64,000 nucleotides of DNA, taken from Henckelia pumila (lineage: Eukaryota > Streptophyta > Magnoliopsida > Lamiales > Gesneriaceae). Where the stretch lies: positions 3,906,001 to 3,970,000 of the forward strand of contig NW_027331833.1 in assembly GCF_033568475.1 (NCBI RefSeq), read 5' to 3'. The notes beneath the pieces are model-generated. The model was not told where the DNA came from, searched no databases, and saw nothing but the letters and a program-made list of their open reading frames with translations. Below, piece by piece: positions 11,551 to 23,266 of the stretch. The stretch's first letter is position 1. Every line of letters begins with the position of its first letter. A program made the position numbers and the translations under genes.

Positions 11551-13317
11551 TTTAGTCAAAACTATTTGATTTGCTGGAATCCCAGAATCTTCAATGGCAT
11601 TGAAATAGAAAATGACATCCTCAAATTTTCCAACCTCAGCAAAAGCATCGATCAACAACCCATAAACCACTTCATTTGGCTTTACATTAGCTCGAAGCAT
11701 TTCTTGATACTCATAAACTGCATCAAAGAGTCTGTTCTTCTTTATGAGACCAGCAATAATAACGGAGAAGGTTAAACAAGAGGGCTTAAATCCTGCTTCT
11801 TGCATTTCAGTCATAAGGCTTCTTGCTTCATCCACTAAAGTACCTCCAGTTAACATTTGTATAAGAGAATTAAATGTGCACTCGTCTGGCCATGTTCCTT
11901 GACTTCTCATACCCTTGAAGAGATGTATAGCTTTGTCATATAGTTCAGCCTTACCATAGGCTTTAATCATGACATTATACTCCAAAACTTCCTTCAGTTT
12001 ACTGCCATCCCTTATAGCATAAAATAATGCCTCTGCTTCACCCCAAAGTCCATTCTCTGCATATACATCCATTACAGCAGCATACGTCCCTGATGACAAC
12101 CACCCACATGATTCAGACTTCTCAACTACGAATGTTGCCCGTTCCGTTAATCCTTCATTAACATACATCTTTGCAAGTATGGGAACAGATTGCTCATTGA
12201 TACGCATTTTCGAGTTCTCCATTTCTTCAATCACGGCCTCTACCTCCTGAACCATATTTCTTTCACATAGAATTTTTAGAAAAGCCCTATGGGTTACATC
12301 ATCAGGGAAAAGACCAGCCTCCCTAATCTTTCGATAGCACCAAAAAACAGCATCAATGTTCCCCACATTACCATACAAGGAGAGGAATATGTTGTAAGTT
12401 TTTGTATCCGGAAAAATCCCCGTTTCCTCCATCTTAATGAACAATGCCTCAGCCTCGAACATATAACCCTGACTACCACAAGTGAATATCATTGTGTTGA
12501 AAGTAAATGTACCCAGTGCCACGCCAAACTTCAACATATCAGAAAACACATTGGCGGCATCTTCCAAGCGACCGGCCTTTCCATACAAGTCTATGAGGGT
12601 ATTATAAGTAGCAGTAAGACATGGTTTTCTTACAGAACAATCCTTTTCCAATGTGCTCGAATATGTGGGTGACTTTGTCAGCCCACCAGTCCGGAAAAGC
12701 TCAGTCAACAAAAACTCCTTCAAACTAATAGGTCGATCACCCACATTTTCCAAATCAAGATGATCCAATTCAATCCTCCCTCCATACCATTCCTTGTAGA
12801 ACCTATCAGCCTTGTCATATTCCTCTGCGTCCTTCAATACCTTAGGCCCCGTTTGGATTTGATAGACATTTTTTAAAAAAAGTACTTTTTTAAGCTATAA
12901 TTTTTGGCTTTTGAAAAAGCTCTAATTTTGACATAAAAAAGTGTTTATTTAAGCACTTTTTTGGTCAATCAAACACTTTATTAAATGAAAAGCACTTAAA
13001 AAAGTGCTTTTTTGGCCTAGCTTTTAAAACCAAATGGGGCCTTAATCACCGTAGACAGAGTAACTTCATCCGGGAAAATTCCTCTCGAAATCATATGTTT
13101 GATTCATAAAAGGGCCTCCCTCACCAACCCTGCCTTTCCATACACATCGACAAGCATTCCATACGTAGTATTCGTGGGAAAGACTCCAAATTTTAACATC
13201 TCGATCCAACAACGCCTCAATTCGTCCCATTTCTTAGCTCGACCCAATGCCCTAAGCACCACATTATAATGAATTACATTGGGAGCATCCGTGGGCCTTC
13301 GTAAAGTTGGCACACTT
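11551..13317 (-). pseudogene. P-class pentatricopeptide repeat (PPR) protein, broken
   Basis: PPR proteins bind organellar RNA through 35-residue helical repeats. The frame 11551-12841 encodes about ten tandem PPR units (TYNTLIDLYGKAGRLEDA, TFNTMIFTCGSQG, YNVMIKAYGKAELYDKA, TFNSLIQMLTGG and others); the segment 13045-13317 adds roughly two more (HYNVVLRALGRAKKWDE, YGMLVDVYGKAGLVREA). From memory it resembles the long PPR protein encoded by Arabidopsis At1g73710. It is disabled four ways: the N-terminus is lost upstream of 13317, TGA at 13104-13106 replaces a conserved tryptophan, a MITE sits at 12845-13041, and the C-terminal repeats end abruptly near 11551 beside a copia LTR. With the MITE and one TTA copy ignored, the frame is continuous across the insertion. 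Confidence 0.85.
12845..13041. mobile_element. Tourist-like (PIF/Harbinger) MITE, 197 bp
   Basis: Terminal inverted repeats GGCCCCGTTTGGATTT and AAAACCAAATGGGGCC are near-perfect complements, and both ends are flanked by TTA (12842-12844 and 13042-13044), the 3-bp target typical of PIF/Harbinger. The interior is A+T-rich with repeated AAAAAGTGCTTTT and AAGCACTTTT words that also pair. It encodes nothing and interrupts the PPR pseudogene. Confidence 0.9.
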
Positions 13318-15430
13318 AAGAATTAAAATAAAATAAAATATCCGGACCCGAACATTTTTTGTGTTAGAACGGACCCAGATTGCCAATACTAATCAATCAC
13401 AAAATTTTTATAAAAATTTAATAAGCTAATATATCTTCAATTTTTTAAATTTTTTGGTCGCAAAGCACCCATCCGACCCATGTTTTAATTGCACACACGC
13501 TGATACAATTACTTATTATATATCTACTATTTAATAATAGTTGAGAGACTCTTAAAAATTGTTCTCAATAGAACACCAACTTTTGTTCCGATTTTACCAT
13601 CTCATATTTTTCCTATCATTTATCCCACTAAACCTCCCACCAACTCTACCAACAAAAAAATACATATAAAAATAACATTTATTTTACATACGCATGAGCG
13701 TGTGCATTTGTTGCTGGTTTTAATAATTTTTTACATGATTTAACCAAATTGTCATATTTGAGTATAAATAACTTCTTTAGACCATGTTTGGATGCATTTT
13801 TCAAAAGCATATATCCTTAAATCTCATTGATCTTCATTATTAAAAAATAATAATATACATTTAGACACTTGAGACAAATCATTTCAGAGATCAATATTGG
13901 TGACAACTTTGATAATATTACTATGTATCAATATTTAATATTTTATAAATACTAGTGTATTGGTGCACACGATGCATGCTTATACATTATTTTTTTATTA
14001 ATGTGATACAAAAATTATCGAGGAACAAAATTGAAATTAAAAAAAATTATCGAAAGACTAAAATGCGATTTAAAATATTAAAATTTAAAAAATAGAGAAA
14101 GGACAATTTTGTAAAATAAAAGATTATGTCTAAATGGGAGATTCTTTATATATAGGGAAAGATTATACAATACAAATCTAAATAAATATATATTTGTCCA
14201 AATATGTAATACATTATTAAAAATACAAATACAAATATTAAATACAACATATATAAAATAGAATCATGTTAAAACTTTCCCAGCACTAAATTATATATAT
14301 TATATGAATATTTATTTTTTGTCCAATAAATTGATAGTGTTACTCTTAATTGATTAATTATATTTAGTACATCCATTAATAATTTAAATTTCTAAATTAA
14401 TTATCTAAAATATTAATCACTCAAAAAAATTATAATTAAATGTATAGATAGCATAAATATAAAAAATTATAGAATAAAATATTAATTGTTTATTTTATTT
14501 TAATCTGAATTTATATGTTATTTTTCAACGTTTCGAAACAAGCTATAAATTGTTTTAATGTTCTAAATTTTTATATCCCATAGTTTTAAATTTTAAGTTA
14601 AAAATTAAGTTTTTTAATTGATCATAATATTTTATTAAAAAGATATAAATACCTCCTAAATTATTTTTTGAAAATAAAATATTATTTATCATAGTTAATA
14701 TATTTATACTTCAACATTCTTCAGAATAAAAAAAATAAATATATACATTTGTACATGGTGGGAACGGATGAAATATTTTTTTATTTGTGTTACTTCATCT
14801 ATCGGATGAAACATGATTATGAATATGTAATGTTCAAATAGAACCACTAAAATGCTATTGAATTTAATATCATTTATGTTTGTGCTAAGTTTATAACTTT
14901 TTATGGATTTTGTTTATCTTTTTCTATTTGTGTTTTAGAATTATATATTCTATATAGTTAATTTTGGATAAAAATATTTCTTTCGTAAATTAATATTGAA
15001 AAATTAATTTCTATTTTTTTAAAGATGAAATACTCATAAGTAAAAAATTAATCTCTAATAATGCTAATAAATTGTCTCTATAATTCATATTTATTATAAA
15101 AATTATCTCATACATTAAGTTCTAGATAGTAATATTTTATCTATTTTTTAAATGTCTCGTTAATTTTTTTTTATGAATAAAATTGAAAGTAAAAAAAATT
15201 AATCAAATTATATAATACAAATAAAAATTAGAAAAATTTACAAAAGAGTACTTAAAGTTTATCTTCTCAATGCTCAGTTTCATTGTATAGGCACTGTAAA
15301 AAAAAAATAATTTTTTTTTTTATCTTATATGTTTTTTTTCAATTTTGATCTTCTATGTTATCAAATATCTGGTGTAGTCCGCTATATTTTTTTTGTTGTT
15401 CCAATTTTAGTCTTATTTCCGACTGAAATA
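13318..15430. other. A+T-rich intergenic DNA
   Basis: No coding region or RNA gene is recognisable. At 13523 the phrase TCTACTATTTAATAATAG and at about 13950 ACTAGTGTATTGGTGCAC recall ends of decayed non-autonomous Helitrons, but the evidence is weak. Long A/T runs dominate from 13990 to 15400. Confidence 0.5.
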
Positions 15431-15652
15431 GGGGTGAAAACGAACCGAATCGAGCCGAATAACATTAAAATTTTAAGGCTCGAATTCGCCTCGATATAAG
15501 TATATTTGAGTTAGATCTCGATTCGAAGCTCGATAATTTCAAATATTTTGTCTCGAGCTCGGCTCGAAATGAAGTTCGAGTTTGGCACGAAATATTCGAA
15601 CCTATTCTTGAACTATTGCTCGAATATTATGGTTCGAAAAACTCGAAATGTA
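15431..15652. repeat. CGAG/CTCGAA-rich dispersed repeat
   Basis: Starting GGGGTGAAAACGAACCGAATCGAGCC, split here as GGGGTGAAAACGAACC and GAATCGAGCC, about 220 bases carry at least a dozen TCGAA/TCGAG/CTCGA words at irregular spacing in an otherwise A+T-rich setting. No terminal repeats or duplication were found. A similar-looking phrase is common in plant genomes, but I cannot assign it to a family. Confidence 0.4.
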
Positions 15653-16713
15653 TGTTGGGTTTTGAAACACAAGCAATATTGATTTTGATGATAACAAAAT
15701 TTGTTATTGTGTTTCTAACATATTTACTCTAGTGTGAAGTTGTCAACTCAAGATGTCAAAACTCAAACTTAGCCAAACTGATTTTCTGTCAAGCTCTAGT
15801 ATTTCGATGATATCTTACAGATCAATGATGAAAATGATTAGCCGCTAAAACGACTGCATAGAAAACTCAATTTGTAACATATTGTATTTCAAGTCAGTTG
15901 AGCAAAAATGAATTTTATCTATACCAAACTGACGTCGCAATACCGAACTGAATCGGATCAGTCTAGCAAAGAAAACAGAATCAGTTTACCTCGAGCAGTT
16001 CTTGTATTTTTAACATATCTTGCAGCTCCAATATCCGAATGGAACGATTTACCATGGTTTGGAAATATTAGACAATGATCTACAAATCATATTTACAAGT
16101 CAAAGACTGAATCGGATCCTAATGAGCTGCTAAACTGCGTTGAATTTACTGGTTCGGAACTGAAAGCAGAATTTCTGGCACATTCTGTTATATCGAGAAT
16201 AACTCTCTCATATGAAATCCAAATCGAGTTAATTTTAATTCCGTGGAAAGCTAAGAGAAAGCGATACAACTTTCATGTTTATCAATTTTTCCAAAAATCA
16301 ACTAATCAAGATATATAGCAGCAGACTGATCATATGCACTCAACTGATTTTGTGTTCAATAGAATTTTAAGCAGCTCTGGTATTTCAAGCATAAAGTTTG
16401 CATATGAACTCCAAATTGATTGATTCTTGTGGCGTTGGAAATCTTAGATCAAGGGATACAACTTTTGTATTCATCACTTTGCCCAGATATCAACGGATAA
16501 TTCCAAACTGCATCCAGTTTAGCAACTCAGTTCTGCTTCCTAAACTGCTACCTAAACTGAAGATTGACCAAGAGTAGTTTACCTACCTAAACTGAAGTTT
16601 TCCAAGATCAGTCTATCTACTAAATTGAAGGTGCGCTCGACTGCTACCAAACCAGAGTTTGCTCAACTGCTATAGTGCCGAAACTACTACAATACCCAAA
16701 CTGCTACAGTATT
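15653..16713 (+). repeat. Copia LTR 5' portion (Sirevirus-like), interrupted
   Basis: Begins TGTTGGGTTTTGAAACAC with GATTTTGATGATAACAAA shortly after, the usual opening of Sirevirus-type copia LTRs. The interior contains repeated phrases such as CTCTGGTATTTC/CTCTAGTATTTC and TCCAAAT.GA.T, and many AACTGC/AACTGA words. It ends where the chromovirus LTR begins at 16714. No matching continuation was found on the far side of that element. Confidence 0.6.
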
Positions 16714-18636
16714 TGTAACGCCCCAAACTACAAGTTGACTTGGTCTTCATTATTTCACCCTTATCCTTCTCCAACAAGACATCTCCTCCATTGAAGACTT
16801 CCAAAGACATCTTCAAGCTTTCTTCTTCGGTTTCCGGTCAATCCGTCCGGTAGAATTTTAATCCGAAGTTAATTTAGCGATCCCGGCAGCGAGAGCTTCG
16901 TTCTATAGTAAGTTTTTCTCCGATCAATTATATTTCTATTTTCGGATGTTGTTAGAATCGATTGAGTTTCGGTTATGATGTTCTTGAACTAGTTCTTATC
17001 GTTTATTCTCAGTCGGATCGAAAATAGAGCGTCGTTCGGAATTGTTATGATTTTTGTAGCATATTTCAAAAAGTGGAGTTTTTTGATGTGTTGGTTTTGA
17101 ATCGATATTGTTGTTTTGGTATTGGTTTGAGTTGATTGCGATGTTATACTGCTGTCTGTGTTTTCGGTTTGATCAGAGTATAGTCGTTATGCCGCCGGTT
17201 TGAGTTTTGGGAATTTGATTCTTTTTGATTGTCGAACCATTGGAAGTTGGGTTTGATTGTGGTTGTTGATCTTATTTTGCCTCTGTACAGATTTGTTTGA
17301 AGTTTGTTGAGCCCAGAGTTAGCAGAAGTCGATCGTCGGAATTGGACGAAGAGCGGTAAAGAGTTTTACCTTGAGCATTTGTTTTAGTGGTTGTATGGAT
17401 TTTGATATAATCTTTTTTTGTAGCGTATTCAGAGTTGGAGCTTTTGAATCGAAAGGTATAAATAGACATCGGTTAAGCGGGATAGAACACTCAAGATAGA
17501 CGGTTCTTGAGTTTCCCCTAAATCACATACTTGCATCAATACTTGTTCTAGAGTGGGGAACTTGTATTTTGTGATTGAACTCTTGTTATTAATTGAATTA
17601 TGGTTTAATGCTTTGTGTTTTCTATATGCATTTATCTCGAGCCTAAATCTTTGATTTCAGCGGGCTATACGGCCCTTTTTGTTAGACTATTTGGGGGCTA
17701 TAATCGAGTGGCCTGGATTTTATAAGTTCACCTAGTGTCAGCATACTCCTTGTAGTCGCACCAAAGTCTAGAGGATGGAGATACGTGACACCACCTCGAT
17801 CGGGAGAGTCGGTGATTTGTTACGTGATCTCATTCTCGGGATCCCAAAAGAATAGCAGAAATTCTTTGATTATCAGAGTTGATATCCCGGTTTTAAACAC
17901 ATGAATTTCATTCGTATTAACATTGAATATGTTGTCTTTATTTCATATCATTGAGATATTACTTGTTATTGCATGTTATGTTGCTTTTACTGGGAATATC
18001 ATTCTCACCGGAGTTATCCGACTATTGATTTGTTTTGTATGTGTACTTGGAAACAAGTGAGGCAGGATCGAGTCAGAGGAGACTTGGTTAGCATGGAGAT
18101 CAAGGAATAGAAGTGGGACTCGGTTTAGAAGTCAAACAACATATCAATCTAGTTTATGTCTTGAAGAATGTCGAACTTTTGTTGTAATTGGAAGCATGTT
18201 TGGAATTCTATCTTTTTTGGAACTCATTGTATCGACTATTCGATTATTGATGCTTGAATGTTGTTGTTGCATGAATTAAGACCTTATTTGGTTTTGACTG
18301 AATTGAGTAGGAGAAGATGAGCATGAAAGCAACTTTTGATTTTTTTGTTTGTTCAGAGTAGGGTCCGCTCGATCGGCAGAAAGTTACCGATCGAGCGAGG
18401 AGCCCCTCTAAGCGAGACAGAACTTTTCTCGCTCGATTGGTAACATTTTACCGATCGAGCGAGAAGGCCCTGGAGTTTCGAGCAGATTTTTGCCCGCTCG
18501 ATCGGTATGAAGTTACCGATCGAGCGAACCCCCCCTTTTTCTTTGAAAAAAAAAATTTATTTGACTTATCTATTGGTTTATCTTAGCCTATTGTTTTAAG
18601 TATTCGAGATTAGAAGATTAGAACCGAGATCTCACA
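16714..18636 (+). repeat. 5' LTR (1923 bp) of the 16.7-31.4 kb chromovirus
   Basis: Bounded by TGTAACGCCCC and ATCTCACA. Compared with the 3' LTR (30750 on), it lacks about 142 bases just after the first 14 bases, so part of U3 is missing. It contains the three strong hairpins described separately at 18366-18526 and a run of A at 18544-18553. Open frames on the minus strand here are chance. Confidence 0.9.
18366..18526. repeat. Three GC-rich hairpins in chromovirus LTR
   Basis: Hairpin 1 has 11-nt perfect arms, CGCTCGATCGG (18366-18376) and CCGATCGAGCG (18387-18397). Hairpin 2 has 16-nt arms with one mismatch (18428-18443 and 18448-18463). Hairpin 3 has 13-nt perfect arms (18495-18507 and 18514-18526). 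They lie about 50-65 bases apart, ending 110 bases before the LTR end. Confidence 0.95.
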
Positions 18637-18641
18637 TTAAG

Positions 18642-18653
18642 TGGTATCAGAGC
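18642..18653 (+). other. Primer-binding site (initiator Met tRNA)
   Basis: TGGTATCAGAGC begins five bases after the LTR's terminal CA, as expected for a plant chromovirus. Confidence 0.92.
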
Positions 18654-18960
18654 GATAAGTTTTTGGTTGAACTAGAAGTGAGCGGGGTAGATCGAGTCCG
18701 CTTGTATTGGCTTTTCGCATGTGATTGAGTTAATTATTTGATTATTTGAATTTCATGCGAGCATTCTTTATTATTTGAGAATTATTTGAATTACATGATT
18801 ATGTGATTTAATTTATAAAGAATTGATTTAATTTATAAAGCATGGACTACGTGAAATATAACTATTTTGTTTATCGACTTTTATCCGAATTCCTAAGAGG
18901 TTGAAGGGCACCAAATTGTAGGGATTGAGATATCTTGTGTCCTAACCCTTTGATTATCAG

Positions 18961-20083
18961 ATGGGTCCTCGTCGAAAAATTAACAGAAGACCGCTGCTAG
19001 TTACTCCTCCGAACGAACAAGCTAGTATTGAAACTGATCAGATGGAGGCCACAGCGACGCCTATGGAAACCTAACTGAAGAGGTTTCAGTCGTTTAACCC
19101 GCCAATCTTGCAGGGTACGGAGAATCCAGTTGACTGTGAGAGCTGGTTGGACAATATAGATCAGCTTTTTGATTCTCTCGACTATTCTGATGACCGAAGA
19201 ACCAGGTTGGTTATTCATCAGCTGTGGGGTGTTTCTAAGAATTGGTGGATCACGACGAAGAGAGCCATTGAAAATCGAGGTACAGATATTAACTGGAATC
19301 TTTTCAAATATGAGTTTTATAAGCGGTTTTTCCCAGTTTCGTACCAAAAGGATAAGGGTGTCAAGTTCGCTAATCTGAAGCAAGAGAATTTGAATATTGA
19401 GAAATATGTTACCAAGTTTGATAGCTTAATGAAGTTCGCACCGCACATTGTTGACAACGAAGAAGCAAAAACCGATCAGTTCATTCAATGGTAAACACTA
19501 CTAGGCCTGATAATTTTGCGGATGCCATGAATCATGCAAATGGATCTGAAGCTGGTTTGATGAGATAGAGAGGTGCTCTGTTTGTGCCTCAGCAGTCGAT
19601 AAAGTCTCAGAACCAACCGTTTTAGTATCAGAATTAGTCATTGCAGTATCAGAACCAACCACCGAGGTTTGAAGGAGGAAGCAATGGAGGTAACAGAAGG
19701 GATCACTTCAGAGCAAAGGGGAAACAGTTCAAGAAGCCAGGAACAGTTCTTCTAGCTTCAGTGGCTCCAGACAATTCGGTTTAGGACAGAGTTCTGGATT
19801 TTCATCTATTTTTTACAACAAGTATGGAGGTAGACACTCCCAAGAGCAGTGTAAAGGAGTGTTTAGGAACTGCAATATCTGTCAACAACCAGTGCATTTT
19901 TCTAAGGTGTGTCCTCAACGAGGTAATGATCAAGCTTAGAGTGGGAATTCTTCTAGGTCGACAGCTCAACCTGAGAGGCAGACTTCTGCGGTTCACTCCT
20001 TCTAGCCTCAGCAACAGAATAGACAGGGAGGTAACTCGAGTGCAAACCAGCCTCCGAGACAGCAGGCACAAGTCTTTGCTCTG
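18961..20083 (+). pseudogene. gag of the 16.7-31.4 kb chromovirus, heavily degraded
   Basis: Starts at ATG 18961 with MGPRRKINRR. Recognisable capsid parts are FNPPILQGTENPVDCESWLD, WWITTKRAIENRG, FKYEFYKRFFPVSYQ and KFAPHIV. TAA codons at 19072-19074 and 19492-19494 and further stops near 19560-19720 break it. A damaged CCHC region survives near 19866-19920 (CNICQQPVHFSKVCP). It leads into protease in a shifted frame. Confidence 0.82.
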
Positions 20084-23000
20084 ACTGAGGATCAGGCTCA
20101 GGCTGTACCTGACGATGTTATAGCAGGTAACTGTTCGATTTTTGGTTATTCTGATCATGTATTGATAAATACGAGTGCGTCTCACTCTTTTATATCTGAG
20201 AAATTTGTTTTGATGCATGCCTTGCCTAGCGAGCCTTTTCCTGTTGTAGTAGCTGTTACTTCACCTTTGGGCGGGGGAATTGTGTCTGTAAGATTGGTTC
20301 GGAATTGTGAACTTCGTTTCGAAGGTAATGTGATTATTTTCGATTGTATTGTGCATGGGTTGTCAGATTTTTACTGTATTATCGGTATAGATGCTTTGAC
20401 CCATTATAGGGCTACCGTTGACTGTTTTCAGAAAGTAGTAAGTTTTAGACCGGAGATGGCAGAGGAGTGGAAATTTTTCGGTAAGGGTTCTCGATCCAGA
20501 ATTAATTTAATATCTATTTTTTCGATGACTCGTTTGTTACAGAAAGAAGCAGAGGGATTCTTAATCTATGCAGTGGATGTCCTGAAATCTAGCCCAGAAT
20601 TGGTTGATATACCAGTGGTTAGAGAGTTTGCTGACGTCTTTCCAGATGAGATTCCTGGATTGCCGCCTATTCAGGAGATCGAATTCAGCATTTAATTAGT
20701 GTCAGGTACTAAACCGATTTCCAAAGCTCCTTATCGTATGGCACCGATCAAATTGAGAGAATTGAAAAAACAGCTCGAGGATTTGATTGCCAAGGGATAC
20801 ATCAGACCTAGTGTGTCGCCTTGGGGTGCTCCTGTTCTCTTTGTGCAGAAGAAGGATGGTTTTATACGGCTCTGTATTGATTACCATCAACTGAATCAAG
20901 CGATGGTAAAGAACATGTATCCTTTACCTCGGATAGATGACTTTTTTGTTCAACTGCCTGTTCTGTCTATTCAAAGATTGATATGAGGTCGGGATATCAT
21001 CAGCTGAGAGTGCGAGAGGAAGATATTCCTAAAACTGCTTTCAGAACGAGGTAGTCATGTCGTTCGGTTTGACTAACGCTCCAACAGTTTTCATGGGTTT
21101 GATGAACCGTATCTTTCAGCGTTATTTGGATGAGTTTGTTATTATTTTCATCGATGATATTATTATATATTCGAAGAACCGTACTGACCATGCAAAGCAC
21201 TTGAGGATCGTCTAGCAGATTTGCAGGCTGAACAATTGTTTACCAAGCTATCTAAGTGTGAGTTTTGGTTGAATCGAGTTGTCTTTCTCGGTCACATTAT
21301 TTCAGGAGATGGGATTTCTGTCGATCCCGACAATATCAAAACGGTAATGAATTGGCCTAGACCGACATCAGTGCCTAAGATCCAAAGTTTTATGGGTTTA
21401 GCTGGTTATTATCGCCGATTCATCAAGAAATTCTCATCTATTGCAAATCCGATTACCCAGCCGACTCAGAAGAATGCGCCTTTTTATCTAGACTCCAGAT
21501 TGTGAGTCTAGTTTTGTTGATCTGAAGAAGAAACTGACCAGTGCTCCGATTCTTTCTATTCCATCAGGTACTGGAGGTTTTACTGTTTATTGCGATGCTT
21601 CCCACCGAGGTTTGGGATGTATTTCTTATGCACAGGAGGCATGTGATAGCTTATGCATCGAGGCAGCTGAAGCCGCATGAGATTCATTATCCGGTTCATG
21701 ATATTGAACTTGCCGCGATCGTATTTGCTTTGAAGATCTGATGTCACTATCTTTATGGTGAGTCTTTCGAGATTTTTTCTGATCATAAGAGCCTTAAGTA
21801 TTTGTTTTTGCAGTTAGAACATAATATGAGACAGAGGAGATGGTTAGATTGTTGAAGGATTTCGACTGTGAGATCAAATACTACCCGGGAAAGTCGAATG
21901 CAATTGCAGATGCTTTGAGACGAAAGCTTTGTTCTTTATCTCTTTCTACTATCGGTGTTTCTCAGTTGATCGACGACTGTTGCAGTTCTGGTTTGGAGTT
22001 TGAAACAGACAGGAGGACTATCCAAGTGTTTGCTATTCAAGCCGAGTCAGAGTTATTTGTGATGATCAAAGAAGCACAGAAGTCTGATCCGAGCATTCAG
22101 AATTCGGTAGAGAAAGTCAGATCTGGGCATCGGTCTAAATTTCAGGTCAGGGATGATGTTTTGTTTGTTAATAACCGTATTGTTGTGCCTGATATTTCCT
22201 AGTTGAGACAGCGTATTCTTTGAGAGGCACATTGCAGTTGGTTCAGTGTTCATCCAGGTGGCCGAAAGATGTACAATGATTTGAGAAATCAGTTATGGTG
22301 GAAGAAAATGAAGAGCGATGTTACGAGATTTGTATCCCGATGTTTGAACTGTCAGCAAGTGAAAGCAGAGAGGAAGTGACCGGGTGGTCTGTTGCACAGT
22401 TTAGCTGTTCCTGAATGGAAGTGGGATCACATTTCGATTAATTTCGTCATAAAGCTACCACGATCTGTTTGAGGATGCGATGCTATTTGGGTAGTGATCA
22501 ACAGATTGACGAAGTCTGTTTGAATTATTATGTACAGGATGACGTATCGTCACGATCAGATGGCTGAGTTGTATGTTAGCAACGTTGTGAGATTGCATGG
22601 AGTGCCGAAGTCGATCGTTTCAGACCGAGAGCCTAGATTCACTTCGCACTTTTGGCACAGTCTTCAAGAGGCACTTGGTACTCGATTGCATCTGAGTACA
22701 ACATATCATCCTCAGACCGACGGACAGTTAGAGCGGACTATCTAGACTCTATAGGATATGCTACGAGTAGTAGTGCTAGACTTTGGCACTAGTTGAAAGG
22801 ATTCTTTGCCCCTTGTCGAGTTTTTTTACAACAACAGTTTTCAAGCGAGTATCGGAATGACACATTTTGAGTTGTACGGTAAGAAGTGCCGATCTCCTTT
22901 GTTTTGGGACGATGTGTCCAAGTCACCTGATTTGGGACCGGATATGCTTCGAGATATGGCAGAGCAAGTAAAGATCATTCAGAAGAGAATGAAGTCAGCT

Positions 23001-23261
23001 CAGTATAGACAGGCGAAGTATGCGAATATCAGACGTAGACCTCTGAGTTTCGATCAGGGAGACCGAGTATTCTTGAAGATTTCTCCTAATAAGAGACACT
23101 GTTATATTTGGAAAGAGAGGAAAGTTATCTCCGAGATTCATCCGACCATATGAGATTCTCGAGAAGTTAGGCGATCTTGCCTACAGACTTGCACTTCCTC
23201 CATCTTTATCTGATATTCACGACGTTTTTCACGTCTCTATGTTGCAAAAATATCATCCAGA
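20084..23261 (+). pseudogene. pol of the 16.7-31.4 kb chromovirus: protease, RT, RNase H, integrase
   Basis: Protease near 20160 reads LINTSASHSFISEKF, so both the catalytic Asp and the Gly of DTG are changed. Reverse transcriptase has [11 protein letters not shown] and FIDDIIIY (near 21150); the [11 protein letters not shown] area is frameshifted around 20965, and about 20 bases before the MPFG motif are missing near 21050. RNase H has YCDAS-like and [11 protein letters not shown] pieces with several stops. Integrase has [32 protein letters not shown] and [13 protein letters not shown], with Q-to-stop changes. The gene is split at 23261 by insertion of the 7.17-kb Tat-type element. Confidence 0.88.
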
Positions 23262-23266
23262 TCCTT

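Noticed and set aside
13523..13975. Possible non-autonomous Helitron
   Set aside because: A TCTACTAT start-like and an ACTAGTGTATTGGTGCAC phrase are present, but no clear CTRR end with hairpin and no insertion between A and T could be fixed.
18366..18526. CRISPR-like array of regularly spaced repeats
   Set aside because: The repeats are inverted hairpins within a plant LTR, only three units, with no uniform spacers and no cas genes.
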